From: Cytophagales bacterium
GTDB taxonomy: Bacteria > Bacteroidota > Bacteroidia > Cytophagales > 172606-1
Assembly (NCBI GenBank): GCA_030446715.1
Contig: JAUJMU010000001.1
Location: forward strand, 473,297-537,296
Direction of reading: 5' to 3'
DNA length: 64,000 nt
Shown here: positions 1 to 9,703 of the stretch, piece after piece
How positions within the stretch are numbered: position 1 is the first letter of the stretch
Layout of the letters: the number at the start of each line of letters is the position of its first letter
Translations under genes and position numbers: made by a program
Notes under the pieces: generated by a model
The model's input: only the letters and a program-made list of their open reading frames with translations
Database searches by the model: none
What the model was told of the DNA's origin: nothing

Positions 1-183
1 CGAGGAGGTCCATTGCTGGATAGGCGTGTTCACATTCGGGGGACTGGTCATGGCTTTCCCCAGAGTTAGCGCCGAAACGCCCCAGTTCAAGTTTTTACGC
101 CTGGTTTGACCGTAGGCAACCGATACGCCCCAAACGAATAACAGCCAAATGATAACGCCTGACCGCAAGTACTTTTTACGCAT
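1..183 (-). CDS. Secreted protein, N-terminal part only
   Basis: The reverse strand reads an ATG at 183 and stays open to the window edge for 61 codons, so the C-terminus lies outside. Residues 1-26 form a clear signal peptide: MRKK, a hydrophobic stretch (VIIWLLFVWGVSV) and an A-Y-G-Q cleavage region. The mature part begins TRRKNLNWGVSALTLGKAM and shows no motif I recognise. It starts 31 bp after the stop of the sulfatase upstream on the same strand, so it is probably the next gene of the sulfatase operon. By context it could be another carbohydrate-active or sulfatase-associated exported protein, but that is inference. Confidence 0.6.
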   Translation of the reverse strand, partial: MRKKYLRSGVIIWLLFVWGVSVAYGQTRRKNLNWGVSALTLGKAMTSPPNVNTPIQQWTSS

Positions 184-214
184 CTGGTGGATTAAAAATG
201 GTTTATCCTAGCAA

Positions 215-1693
215 TTACTTTGCCTTTTTACCGTAGTACTTGTACTGGTCGAATAAGTACCCCTTGCCTTCCAGGTAGGGATCTCCCGTTTGTTTGCGCC
301 ACTGGAGAAGCTGACTTTGCAATTGTTTTTTTGCAGCAGCATATTTGGGATCATCTGCCAGATTGTGCAGTTGCAATGAATCCTTCATGAGGTCATAGAG
401 TTCCTCTGCCGGCCGCTTCTCCAGGCTCCAGTGCACCAGTTGCTTGATGGCCGGATTATCCCGCCCTTTTACCAGTTGTTCCTTGGTTGAGCCATTGTCA
501 ATATCCCCAAAGGGACCGGGGGCAATTAATATATCGGGGTCACCAGCCGGCCATCTGCCGGGCTCCAGGTTCTGAATGTAGAGGTACCGGTTGGTGCGGA
601 TGGCCCGGCCGGGATAACCCAAATTATTTTTGCGTATGTTGGCGTGACGTTCCCGCTCAGTGAATACGGCGTTGTAGCGACCTCTTGATTGATTTTTGGT
701 CAACAGCGGCAGCAGGCTCTTGCCGGTCATTTCTTTGGGAACCGCCACTTTCGCAGCTTCCAGAATCGTCGGTGCCATATCTACCAGGCTGACCAGTTCG
801 GGGTACCGCCGGCCTTTGGGTAACTGGTTCCCCCAGCGGAGTACCAGGGGCACTTTAGTACCGGCGTCGTACAGGTTGGCTTTGGCCCGGGGGAAAGGCA
901 TTCCGTTATCCCCCGTCACGATGATGAGGGTGTTTTCCAGGAGTCCTTTCTGTTCCAGCAGTTGAATGGCATTTCCTACCGTCTGATCAAACTGCCTTAC
1001 TTCCGCGTAATAGTCCAGCAGGTCGGTCCGGGTTTCTGGCGTGTCCGGTAAATAAGCGGGTACCTGCAGGGCGGCTTCATTGAGCCCGGCGGACTTCTTT
1101 AGTTCCGGTGAATAGGGCCGGTGCGGATCGGAACTGCCGATCCAGAAACAGAAAGGCGTTTCTTGGGGCAGTTCGGCTAAGAACGTTTGGAAGCTATCAA
1201 AAGCCGGTCCCGCCGGATTTTGCGCGTATCCACCCACGGTATAGTCGCCCGGTCCCCAGCCTTTGCCCTGCAAGCCTATCCTGTACCCGTTCTTTTCCAG
1301 CAAAACCGTGTAATTGGGGTAAGCGGCCGGCAGCGTGCCCCACAGGTTGCCGCCTTCCTCGAGCTGATGGGGATAGCGGCCCGTGAGCATCGCGGCCCGG
1401 GAAGGCGAACAAGACGGGGCTGCGCAGAAGGCGTTCTCAAAAAAAACGCCCTCCCGAGCCAGCTGGTCAATGGCCGGGGTGGGCACTACCTTGTCGCCGT
1501 AAACTCCCGCGTGCTGCGACCAGTCGTCGGCCACGATCACCAGCACGTTCGTCCGGGAAGGGGATTGGGACACTTGCTTGCCCGAAAAAGCCGTCATGGC
1601 AAGGACTACAAATCCGGCCAGGAGCAACCCAGGCAGGAGATGGAGAAAATGGCTGGAATTGGTAAGTTTCATGGAATGAAATCGCGTGAGCAT
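215..1693 (-). CDS. Secreted type I sulfatase (heparan N-sulfatase-like)
   Basis: A 492-residue sulfatase that would hydrolyse sulfate esters or sulfamates, acting in the periplasm or at the cell surface. An N-terminal hydrophobic segment (about residues 17-37) serves as signal peptide. NVLVIVADDWSQ gives the first metal-binding Asp pair. The maturation signature CSPSRAAMLTGR (about residue 95) is a complete C-x-P-x-R site whose Cys becomes formylglycine. A later TGDNGMPFPRAK supplies the second Asp-Asn metal pair. The general form resembles the SGSH/N-sulfoglucosamine sulfohydrolase group; the substrate cannot be fixed from sequence. It lies 28 bp behind the next sulfatase in one operon. An alternative start at 1672 (MKLTNSSHF) gives a more typical signal peptide. 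An anaerobic or aerobic sulfatase-maturating enzyme must be supplied from elsewhere in the genome. Confidence 0.9.
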   Translation of the reverse strand: MLTRFHSMKLTNSSHFLHLLPGLLLAGFVVLAMTAFSGKQVSQSPSRTNVLVIVADDWSQHAGVYGDKVVPTPAIDQLAREGVFFENAFCAAPSCSPSRAAMLTGRYPHQLEEGGNLWGTLPAAYPNYTVLLEKNGYRIGLQGKGWGPGDYTVGGYAQNPAGPAFDSFQTFLAELPQETPFCFWIGSSDPHRPYSPELKKSAGLNEAALQVPAYLPDTPETRTDLLDYYAEVRQFDQTVGNAIQLLEQKGLLENTLIIVTGDNGMPFPRAKANLYDAGTKVPLVLRWGNQLPKGRRYPELVSLVDMAPTILEAAKVAVPKEMTGKSLLPLLTKNQSRGRYNAVFTERERHANIRKNNLGYPGRAIRTNRYLYIQNLEPGRWPAGDPDILIAPGPFGDIDNGSTKEQLVKGRDNPAIKQLVHWSLEKRPAEELYDLMKDSLQLHNLADDPKYAAAKKQLQSQLLQWRKQTGDPYLEGKGYLFDQYKYYGKKAK

Positions 1694-1721
1694 GGGTAAA
1701 AATAGCCTGAAGACAAAAAGA

Positions 1722-3062
1722 TTACCTTAAGTGCTTGGTGGGCGGCACCTGGCCCAGGGATTGCCGGAACGCTTCCACTTGTGCCTGCATCTGAGCCACC
1801 TTTTCGGGGTGGGGATCGGCCAGATTGTTTTGTTCATTGGCGTCATTGCTCAGGTCGAATAACAGAATCGGATGAGGCGCCACCGCCTTCATGCCCGGAG
1901 TACCGGCATTACCCCCGTAGGGCAATTTTAACTTCCAATTCCCCTTACGGTAGGCTTGCAATTTGCCGTCCATGAAGTAGAACAATTCCTGTCCGTCCCG
2001 TTGCCCCTTACCCAGCAGCACTTTGCTTAAGTCTTTCCCGTCAATGGGCCGGTCAGTGGGTAATTGACCGCCGGTAAGTAGGGTAAAGGTGGGTAGCCAA
2101 TCCATCATCGTAGCCAGTTGCTGGTGTACCGAACCCGGCTTGATTTTTCCCGGCCAATAGGCAATGGCCGGTACGCGCATACCACCCTCAAACGTGGTCA
2201 TCTTGCCCTCCCGCAGCCCACCAGTTGATCCGGCATCCTGGCCTTTCACCAGCCAGGGTCCGTTGTCGCTGCTGAACACGACCAGGGTATTTTCCTCCAG
2301 TTTCAACTCCTTCAGCTTTTTGAGCACCTGCCCTACGCTCCAGTCGAGTTCCTCCACCACATCACCGTACAGGCCGCCTTTGGACTTGCCTCTGAAAGCT
2401 GGAGATGCGTAGAGAGGTACGTGGGGCATGGTGTGGGGCAAATACAGGAAAAAAGGTTGATTCCGGTTCTTTTTCAGGAAGGATAGGGCTTCCTGGGTAT
2501 AGCGGTAGGTAGTCGAATCCTGGTTGGCCTTTGCCGCTGCTTGCCCTTCGTTGCGCAGGTAAGGCGTAGGGGTCATGTCGTTGCTGTAGGGAATGCCGAA
2601 GTAGGACTCAAAGCCATGGCGGGTAGGCAAAAAATCGGCTGCACTTCCCAGGTGCCATTTTCCAATGCAGGCGGTTGCGTATCCCTGGTCTTTCAAGATT
2701 TCCGCCATTGTCACCTCCGCCGTATCCAAGCCTTCTTTGCTGGTAGGAAAGAAAACGCCATTTACCCCCGTCCGAACTGGGTAACGGCCGGTGAGCAAGG
2801 CGGCCCGGGATGGACTGCACACCGGGGAAGCGGAGTAGAAGTTGGTAAAGCGCATGCCTCGGGCCGCCATTTGGTCTAAATGAGGCGTACGGATTTGCTT
2901 GTTTCCGTAGCAACCCAAGTCGCCATAACCCAGATCGTCGGCATAAATAAACACAATGTTGGGTTTGGCCGGCGTCTGACCGCAGCTCATTCCGCTAGTA
3001 AGGGTCAGGAGCAGTAAAAGGGTAAGCATAAAGTACGGGAAGAAGATTGAAGTTTTTGTCAT
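1722..3062 (-). CDS. Secreted type I sulfatase (arylsulfatase A-like)
   Basis: A sulfatase of about 446 residues. I chose the ATG at 3062 (MTKTSIFFPYF) because the extra four codons upstream begin with TTG. A signal peptide covers about 25 residues and ends near SGMSCGQ, which could be a weak lipobox. NIVFIYADDLGYGDLGCYG holds the first catalytic Asp pair. CSPSRAALLTGRYP is a complete formylglycine signature. GKWHLG and VFSSDNGPW are the other conserved blocks. It sits between two other sulfatases in a tight leftward run (gaps 28 and about 57 bp), so the cluster probably removes several sulfate groups from one polysaccharide taken up by the nearby SusCD pair. The exact substrate is unknown. 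Confidence 0.92.
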   Translation of the reverse strand: MTKTSIFFPYFMLTLLLLLTLTSGMSCGQTPAKPNIVFIYADDLGYGDLGCYGNKQIRTPHLDQMAARGMRFTNFYSASPVCSPSRAALLTGRYPVRTGVNGVFFPTSKEGLDTAEVTMAEILKDQGYATACIGKWHLGSAADFLPTRHGFESYFGIPYSNDMTPTPYLRNEGQAAAKANQDSTTYRYTQEALSFLKKNRNQPFFLYLPHTMPHVPLYASPAFRGKSKGGLYGDVVEELDWSVGQVLKKLKELKLEENTLVVFSSDNGPWLVKGQDAGSTGGLREGKMTTFEGGMRVPAIAYWPGKIKPGSVHQQLATMMDWLPTFTLLTGGQLPTDRPIDGKDLSKVLLGKGQRDGQELFYFMDGKLQAYRKGNWKLKLPYGGNAGTPGMKAVAPHPILLFDLSNDANEQNNLADPHPEKVAQMQAQVEAFRQSLGQVPPTKHLR

Positions 3063-3118
3063 GCCAGGTATCAATTATCTTACTTATTGTCAGATTGCGA
3101 TTAGGGTAAACCTCTTCG

Positions 3119-4491
3119 CTAGGCAAGCAACCGGGCGGCCATTTTTTTGGTAAAGTCCGGCGGCTGCCCTGCCAGGTTCAGTTGTTCTCGCATGTCGTTC
3201 TTCAGGTTGTAGAGTTGCAACCCAGTACTATCGGCGTACATCAACAGCTTCCATCCCCCTTACGCATGGCCAAGTTCGGACTCACGAATTTAGGGTTGCC
3301 GGGTTTGGGAGTTACCTGGTTGCGGCGGTAGTCCCGGAAGAAGGGCGGTTTCCGGATTTGACTTTTGCCCGGCAACGCTCGGCTCATGTCCAAACCATTC
3401 AAAAATTCACCCAAATAAACTTTAGCTCCGGTAATGGCACAAAGTGAAGGGTAGAGGACCATTGCCGCCAGTACCGTCTGGTCGTTGGTCTGTCCGGCGG
3501 GAATGGTGTCTTTCCAGCGGATGATAAACGGTACACGGATGCCCCCTTCGCAGAGGCTCCACTTGCGGCCGAAGAACGGACTGGCACTGCCAGGCGGCTG
3601 GTAGCCCTCCTTGTAATAATGTGACCAGTCGGTAGGGCCATTGTCACGGGCGAAAACGACGATGGTATTTTCATCAAGCCCTAGCTCCTTTGTTGTTTGC
3701 AGCAGCCGCCCGATCTGGTTGTCCCGGTTTTCCAGCACGGCGCAGTAAGCCTGCTGCTGGTAGGGATTACCGGCGAACCGGGCGTATTTCTCTTTTAATT
3801 CCGACTTGGTCATGAAAGGGGCGTACATATGGTTGGGACAGAGATTGACGAAAAACGGATCGTCTTTGTGCTGCCAGATAAAGTCAAGCGCTTTGTCCAC
3901 GTATACATAACTGCTGCGGGACTTGGGCATGTCCTCATGGTACTGCCCCGGCCCCATGCCCTCAATCGAATTAACAAAGCTCTCCTCGTAGCAGTAGGCC
4001 GTAGGGGGAGGGGCGTCCTGTACATCCCGGCCTTCGCTCATGTGCCACTTGCCGAAGAGCGCCGTCCGATAACCAGCCTTATTTAGGGCTTTAGTCAGGG
4101 TGAGAGCATTAGGGTCCAAAAAGTCTACCATGTCCCGCTGCCGGGTTTTTTCACGGCCGTCAAAGTGAGAATGTACGCGGTAATGCTGCGGGTAGCGGCC
4201 CGTGAGCAAGTCCACCCCCGCGGGGGAGCAGATGGGGGTATTGGCAAAGGCATGAGTAAACCGCATGTTTTCCTTCGTCAACGCATCCAGGTGGGGAGTA
4301 AGCTCTACCTCAGCGCCGTAGCAGCCGGCCTCTTCATACCCATGGTCGTCCAAGATGAACAGGACAATGTTGGGTCTGGCCGGGGGAGCCGGAAGGGCTT
4401 TTAATGTGTGGACAGGGTTGTCCACTGGCGAACCAACCGTCGTCAGGAAAAGTGTCCGGACAATGAAAGCGGATAGGCTGGCGGTATTCAT
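3119..4491 (-). pseudogene. Third sulfatase, frameshifted and lacking the signature Arg
   Basis: The open frame runs from 4491 to a stop at 3241 (416 residues). Near the end it reads MRKGDG followed by a stop, while the neighbouring frame continues WKLLMYADSTGLQLYNLKND to a stop at 3119. MRKGDWKL is the usual C-terminal sulfatase block, so one T is missing at 3252/3253. The rest is a good type I sulfatase: NIVLFILDDHGYE, GKWHMS, VVFARDNGP. Its maturation site, however, reads CSPAGVDLLTGR, with Gly where the C-x-P-x-R signature needs Arg, the residue recognised by the formylglycine-generating enzyme. With both lesions real, the protein would be inactive. It is the first gene of the sulfatase operon; the SusD terminator lies upstream. 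Confidence 0.8.
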
Positions 4492-4582
4492 TTGAATAGA
4501 AGGGTTGTGTGAACTTGAAAGAACGCATTTAGCATGCTGATTGCCCGTTGATTACGGGGGTAGCGTAAGTCGTTAAAAAGGA

Positions 4583-4620
4583 GAAAGTATCCGCTGGCGT
4601 CCCAGCGGATACTTTCTTTT
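4583..4620. terminator. Rho-independent terminator, probably bidirectional
   Basis: A perfect 15-bp stem (GAAAGTATCCGCTGG at 4583-4597 and its complement at 4602-4616) with loop CGTC. It is flanked by T-rich sequence in both directions (CTTTTT on the plus side, TCCTTTTT on the minus side). It ends the leftward fecR-susC-susD transcript and separates it from the sulfatase operon, which therefore needs its own promoter or read-through. Confidence 0.88.
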
Positions 4621-4668
4621 TCCTTGAAGTTACTGCCAATGAAGAGCGCGGCTCCCGCGCAACGCCTT

Positions 4669-6183
4669 TTACCAGCCTGGGTTTTGTTTTACATTAGGAT
4701 TATTGATGACCTCTCCGTTCACAATGGGGAAAAAATATCCTTTTGGATAAGCCGCGTACGGTCCGGTTTCTTCCTCCAATAACATTCTTCGCTTCAGGTC
4801 GTACCAGCGGTCTCCCTCGAAAGCCAGTTCCAGCCAGCGTTGCAACATTATTTCATCTACTGAAACGGGTCTGATGCCAATATCAGCCCGTTGAGTAACT
4901 AAATTCAGTGCTGTTTGTGCATCGTCCGTTCTCCCCAGCTCAAACAAAGCTTCCGCTTTTAACAAAATCACATCGGCCAGTCGCAGAAAGATAATGTTGC
5001 TGTCGGAGTAACGGATATTGGCTATAATAGTGCCGGGATACTTTTTGACGTAGTGGTTGTTATACTTCTGCCGGGTACCCCCCGGTGCGGACCGGTCCCT
5101 TAAATACGGCACTGTTTTGCCGACATCCCGGGTATCCCAACCATCGGCTGCGCGTACTTCAGCCATCGCCGCGTTGAACCGTACGGTGTCATTCATGGAT
5201 TTGAACGCATCAATGAGTTTATCACTTGGCATAAGTCCATATCCACCGCCGGTAGGGGGAGTATTTTTGCGTGGAAGAAACAGGTCTAGATCATTTTCAG
5301 CATTTGGGCCTGTAATTGTTGCATCGTACACCAGCTCAAAAATGGACTCGGTAGTACCGTTCTGCGTAAAGATGGTTTCGTAGCTTGGACCGGGTACAAG
5401 GGAATACAATGATCTGTTACTGATCACAGAGTCTGCATAGCTGGCGGCTTTAGCCCACTGGGTTGGGCCCACATTCAGGCGTTGCTGCGCATACGGAGAG
5501 CTGATGTACACGTAGTATTTGGCAAGGAGTGCATGAGCAGCACCACGCGTAGCGCGGCCCCGGTTGCTCTGTGGATAGTCAACAGGCAACAATTGAGCCG
5601 CCTGCAACAAATCGGCTTCGATTTGCGCCAGTACCTCAGCGGGAGCTACCTGGGCCCCTAAGAAATCGCCGTCGGCATCCAAAATGGGTTCCGTCCGCAA
5701 AACCACATTTTCCCAAACCCGCACCAAATTAAAATAGGCAAATGCACGCAGGAAGTATGCCTCTCCAAAAAGCCTGTTTTTCTCTTTAGGAGATGAGAAT
5801 TTGTCATCCGTAATTTTGCTGCCGTAGAACAACAGGTTATTAACAGAATGTATTGCAGCATAATAGGTTTGCCAGTTTGCCCAAGGCCAGACATTGTTAA
5901 AATTCCCTTGCTGAGCCTGAGGATACGCTGAAGTTATAGACATGTAGCTGTCTGCGCGGTACTCACCATTGTAAAGGTACCGCCGCGGCATCTCTGCCGC
6001 TGCTCCCGGAGATTCTAAAGCCAGTCGGTTGTAGACGCCCATAAGGGCTGCCCGCACGTCACCTTCTTTTTGAAATGCCCTATCTAATGTAATATTGCTG
6101 ACAGGGTCTTGTTCCAATACATTGCAGGACGTTACCAGGCTTAAGTATAGGAGGTATAAAAAGAGATATCGAATAGATTTCAT
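4669..6183 (-). CDS. SusD/RagB-family outer-membrane glycan-binding lipoprotein
   Basis: A 504-residue surface lipoprotein that would bind oligosaccharide and cover the mouth of its SusC partner. The lipobox LVTSC ends a short signal peptide, followed by NVLEQDPVSNITLDRAF, the usual SusD start. The middle carries the helical tetratricopeptide-like segments of this family (AYFLRAFAYFNLVRVW). The C-terminus has the common pattern LELAFEGDRWYDLKRR and a proline/asparagine-rich tail (NNPNVKQNPGW). It follows susC by 46 bp and precedes a strong terminator. The adjacent sulfatases suggest a sulfated glycan as ligand, which is inference only. Confidence 0.95.
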   Translation of the reverse strand: MKSIRYLFLYLLYLSLVTSCNVLEQDPVSNITLDRAFQKEGDVRAALMGVYNRLALESPGAAAEMPRRYLYNGEYRADSYMSITSAYPQAQQGNFNNVWPWANWQTYYAAIHSVNNLLFYGSKITDDKFSSPKEKNRLFGEAYFLRAFAYFNLVRVWENVVLRTEPILDADGDFLGAQVAPAEVLAQIEADLLQAAQLLPVDYPQSNRGRATRGAAHALLAKYYVYISSPYAQQRLNVGPTQWAKAASYADSVISNRSLYSLVPGPSYETIFTQNGTTESIFELVYDATITGPNAENDLDLFLPRKNTPPTGGGYGLMPSDKLIDAFKSMNDTVRFNAAMAEVRAADGWDTRDVGKTVPYLRDRSAPGGTRQKYNNHYVKKYPGTIIANIRYSDSNIIFLRLADVILLKAEALFELGRTDDAQTALNLVTQRADIGIRPVSVDEIMLQRWLELAFEGDRWYDLKRRMLLEEETGPYAAYPKGYFFPIVNGEVINNPNVKQNPGW

Positions 6184-6229
6184 TGGTCAAAAAGTTTAGC
6201 AATCACTGTTTAGTTGGTAATTATTGTTT

Positions 6230-9200
6230 TTACAAGCCTAAGGTTAGTCCAAGCGTGAATGTACGCGCACGGGGATACGCACCAAAGTCAATGCCGTATT
6301 GGCCTTCATTGGTAAATGAGCGTACATCCGGATCTACACCACTGTATTTGGTAAATAGCGCCAGGTTGTTGGCCGTGATAAATGCCCGGACGTTCTGGAA
6401 TTTAATACGCTCTACCAAAGCCTGGGGCAATTCATATCCCAGGGTTACGTTGCTCACCCGTAAGTACGATCCATCTTCGAGAAAACGTGTGGACGTATAA
6501 GTACTATTCGGGGCAGCTGCAGGACCTATAGCAGCTTTGGGCGTATCCGTTATATCGCCCTGTTGTTGCCACCGGTTGCGAACGCTGGTCAGGTAGTTGC
6601 GGCCCGGAGAATTCATACCGGTCAGTGCCTGGCGGGTAGCGTTGTATACCTGGTTGCCGTACGACCAGTTCATGAAAATGTCCAGCGACAAACCTTTATA
6701 AGCAAAGGTATTCGTAATTCCACCTGTATGAAGGGGTTGCGGACGGCCAAAAGGTACCCGGTCCTCGGGATCAATAATGCCATTGCCATTCTGGTCTACG
6801 TAACGTACATCGCCCCCCCCAAACAAATAACCGGTTGCCGACTGGTCTCTTAATCCGGCTGTATTGTCTTCGTCACGGGCATAAATTCCCTGCGACTCAA
6901 ACCCATAAATAAGTCCCACCGGCCTGCCGGGCTTTAACAAACTCTCCAACGCGTTCACATTATAGATACGGCTTTGGGCAAACACTTGTACCAGATCATC
7001 ATCACTACCGTAAAGCGTTAAAATTTTGTTTCGGTTAAAGGCCACGTTCAGATTGGTAGTCCATTTGAGAGCACCTGCTAAATTGCGGGTGGTGAGGTTA
7101 AACTCCAATCCTTTGTTCTGCATTTTCCCCAGATTAACTGTTACACCACCTGTACCCGCTGATGCGGGTACGGTCAGATCAATCAACAGGTCTTGTGTTT
7201 TTTTCAAATACGCTTCCGCCGTGAAGACAATCCGCTCATCTAAAATACCCAAGTCAACACCGACATTGTACTGGGTAGTAGATTCCCATTGCAAATTGTA
7301 ATTAGGTAATTGCCCTGGCTGAATGCCTGGTAAACCCGCATAATCCTGGCCTGTATTATAGAGGCCACGCGCTGTATAATTACCCAACCCGCCTTGATTA
7401 CCTACTTGTCCGGCACTTCCCCGTAGTTTCAAAAAGTTAATAACCGGAATGTTTTGCATGAACGATTCGTCTCCTATATTCCAGGCTACCGAAACCGACG
7501 GGAACACGCCATACCGGTTATTACGCCCAAACCTGGATGAACCATCCCGGCGGACATTACCCGTTAGAATATATTTTTCTTTGAAGTTGTACGAAACCCT
7601 TCCGATGAACGATTCTAATCCGTAAGCCGCCTGGTCTGAACTGGCGTTCTCAATCCTGGCTGCTGCATTCAGGGTAGTGACCTGGTCATTGGGAAACTGG
7701 GTAGCCCTGGCCGAAGAATTATTATCGGTAAATTCCTGTTGCTCATACACTACTAAAGCTGTAATATCATGTACATCAGCAAATTTTTTATGATAGGTCA
7801 AGGTATTGGTATTGATCCATTGGCGCTCATCTGAATTGTTGTACGTACCGGTAGTCTGGCCGTTCTGATTGGATGTAGAGCGGTTGAATGTATTGTTGCG
7901 GGTAGAACGGTAGTCTAAACCCCAACTTGTGCGGAAAGTTAAATCAGGAAAAAACTTGTATTCGGCAAAGACATTCCCAAAAATCCGGTTGTTCTGGTTG
8001 TTTCTATCAACTTCATACAAGGCCGCTAAAGGGTTAGGTGATGAACCAGAATAGTCTTCTACGAAATTATAACCGCCCGAAGCGCTGTATATAGGAGTAA
8101 ATGGATTTTTAACCAGTGCATTTAAATACACCCCGGGACTGTTATTGGTATTATCTGGAATGCTCTGCGGCTTTGTATGGGCAATGGATAAATTATTGCC
8201 AATCTTTAATTTTTTCGATACTTCCACATCCAGATTTAGCCGGCCCGTTACCCGGTTGAAGCCGGATTGTTCAATGATCCCTTCCTGGCCAAAGTAATTG
8301 ATGGAAGTCAGGTAGCCGACTTTCCCCTCCTTTCCGCTAACGGATAAATCAACCGTGCGGATGGGCGCATTATTCCGTAAAATCTGATCTGTCCAGTTTA
8401 CATTGACCGTGGTATCCAATCTGGTAAAGAAAGGGTCAAGAGGCAGTCCGCTATTTGTATACATTTCCCTCATCATCGGTAACAATTCCGGGGCTTCCAG
8501 CACCTCTAGTTTTTTAGCAATGTTCTGGATGCCATACGTAGTATTTAAGGTAACTTTAGTGCGCCCCTTTCCGCGCTTCGTAGTGATTAATACGACGCCA
8601 TTTGCGGCCCGGGCTCCGTAGATAGCTATAGCTGATGCATCTTTCAGAATGTCAATGCTTTCAATATCATTGGGGTTAATGTCCGACAGATTTCCCAGGA
8701 TAGGCACCTCATCTACTACGTACAGCGGATCGTTGCCGGCCCTCAGCGATGAAATTCCGCGTATTCGGATGGAAGGACCTGCCCCCGGCGCCCCGTTATT
8801 CTGAATAACCTGCACCCCGGCGGCCCGGCCCTGTAATAAGCTCCCCAGGTTAGCATTCGGGATATTCTGGATTTCGGCCGCTTTAACGCTGGCAATCGAA
8901 CTGGAAAGGGTTTTGCGCTGCTCGGTGCCGTACCCGATCACGACCACTTCACTGAGAGCTTTAATGTCGGGTACCAGCGCTACATTCAGCTGGGTACGCC
9001 CGTTTACCGGTACTTCCTCGAGCACGTAGCCGATGGAACTGAAAGTAAGCACGGCATTCTCACCGGGGACGGTCAGGGAGTAATTGCCAGTAGCATCCGT
9101 GGCGGTACCCGTAGTCGTGCCTTTTACCACCACGCTCACCCCGGGGATGCCATCGCCCTTCTCGTCGGTCACCCGGCCCGTTACGGTAACCGGGTCAACA

Positions 9201-9691
9201 AGCCGTCCGTCAGTGATTTGGGTTAATTCGTCGTTCATTGCGGTGTCCGGTAAGGGGGCAGGGAAGGGAGCCCCCGCCTGGCCCAGCTTCTTTTCAGTGA
9301 CAGGCACGGTTCCGGACGGGCCGGCATTGGATTTGATTACGTAGGTGGTCTTGCTCACTTTTTTGTAGCTCAGCCCCAGCGGCGTGAGCAGGTTTTTCAA
9401 GGACTTTTCCAGGCTTTTTTCTGAAAGCCAATCGGCGCTCCAGGTATACTGGCCGTCGGTCAGCGTACTGTGGTACCCGAACTGCACCTTGTACCGGTCG
9501 GTTAGAATGCGGAGGGCATCATTTAGGGAAACCCGCCCGTTGTCCTGCCGTACGGAGGGGGCCGGTTCGGTCTTCTGGGCCAGCAGTTGCGCTTCCGCCT
9601 GCACGGCCCAGGCGGTAAAGAGCAGGCAAACCAGGGGCGTTCTCCAAATCCGGTTGTTCGGCTTTGGCAGATTCATAAAAACTTTCTGCAT
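6230..9691 (-). CDS. SusC/RagA-family TonB-dependent receptor with STN domain
   Basis: At 1,153 residues this is the usual size for a SusC porin with an N-terminal signalling extension. After the signal peptide comes a secretin/TonB short N-terminal (STN) domain at about residues 55-115 (LNDALRILTDRYKVQFGYH). Next is a carboxypeptidase-regulatory-like domain at about 170-240 (VTGRVTDEKGDGIPGVSVVVKG). The plug contains EVVVIGYGTEQRK, DPLYVVDEVPI and IDILKDASAIAIYGARAANG. The remainder is a 22-strand-type barrel ending ARTFTLGLTLGL with a terminal aromatic/aliphatic alternation. The STN domain implies contact with the FecR protein encoded 12 bp upstream, so substrate passage is probably relayed to the divergent ECF sigma factor. 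It imports oligosaccharide using TonB energy. Confidence 0.96.
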   Translation of the reverse strand: MQKVFMNLPKPNNRIWRTPLVCLLFTAWAVQAEAQLLAQKTEPAPSVRQDNGRVSLNDALRILTDRYKVQFGYHSTLTDGQYTWSADWLSEKSLEKSLKNLLTPLGLSYKKVSKTTYVIKSNAGPSGTVPVTEKKLGQAGAPFPAPLPDTAMNDELTQITDGRLVDPVTVTGRVTDEKGDGIPGVSVVVKGTTTGTATDATGNYSLTVPGENAVLTFSSIGYVLEEVPVNGRTQLNVALVPDIKALSEVVVIGYGTEQRKTLSSSIASVKAAEIQNIPNANLGSLLQGRAAGVQVIQNNGAPGAGPSIRIRGISSLRAGNDPLYVVDEVPILGNLSDINPNDIESIDILKDASAIAIYGARAANGVVLITTKRGKGRTKVTLNTTYGIQNIAKKLEVLEAPELLPMMREMYTNSGLPLDPFFTRLDTTVNVNWTDQILRNNAPIRTVDLSVSGKEGKVGYLTSINYFGQEGIIEQSGFNRVTGRLNLDVEVSKKLKIGNNLSIAHTKPQSIPDNTNNSPGVYLNALVKNPFTPIYSASGGYNFVEDYSGSSPNPLAALYEVDRNNQNNRIFGNVFAEYKFFPDLTFRTSWGLDYRSTRNNTFNRSTSNQNGQTTGTYNNSDERQWINTNTLTYHKKFADVHDITALVVYEQQEFTDNNSSARATQFPNDQVTTLNAAARIENASSDQAAYGLESFIGRVSYNFKEKYILTGNVRRDGSSRFGRNNRYGVFPSVSVAWNIGDESFMQNIPVINFLKLRGSAGQVGNQGGLGNYTARGLYNTGQDYAGLPGIQPGQLPNYNLQWESTTQYNVGVDLGILDERIVFTAEAYLKKTQDLLIDLTVPASAGTGGVTVNLGKMQNKGLEFNLTTRNLAGALKWTTNLNVAFNRNKILTLYGSDDDLVQVFAQSRIYNVNALESLLKPGRPVGLIYGFESQGIYARDEDNTAGLRDQSATGYLFGGGDVRYVDQNGNGIIDPEDRVPFGRPQPLHTGGITNTFAYKGLSLDIFMNWSYGNQVYNATRQALTGMNSPGRNYLTSVRNRWQQQGDITDTPKAAIGPAAAPNSTYTSTRFLEDGSYLRVSNVTLGYELPQALVERIKFQNVRAFITANNLALFTKYSGVDPDVRSFTNEGQYGIDFGAYPRARTFTLGLTLGL

Positions 9692-9703
9692 AAGAAAAGC
9701 TAG

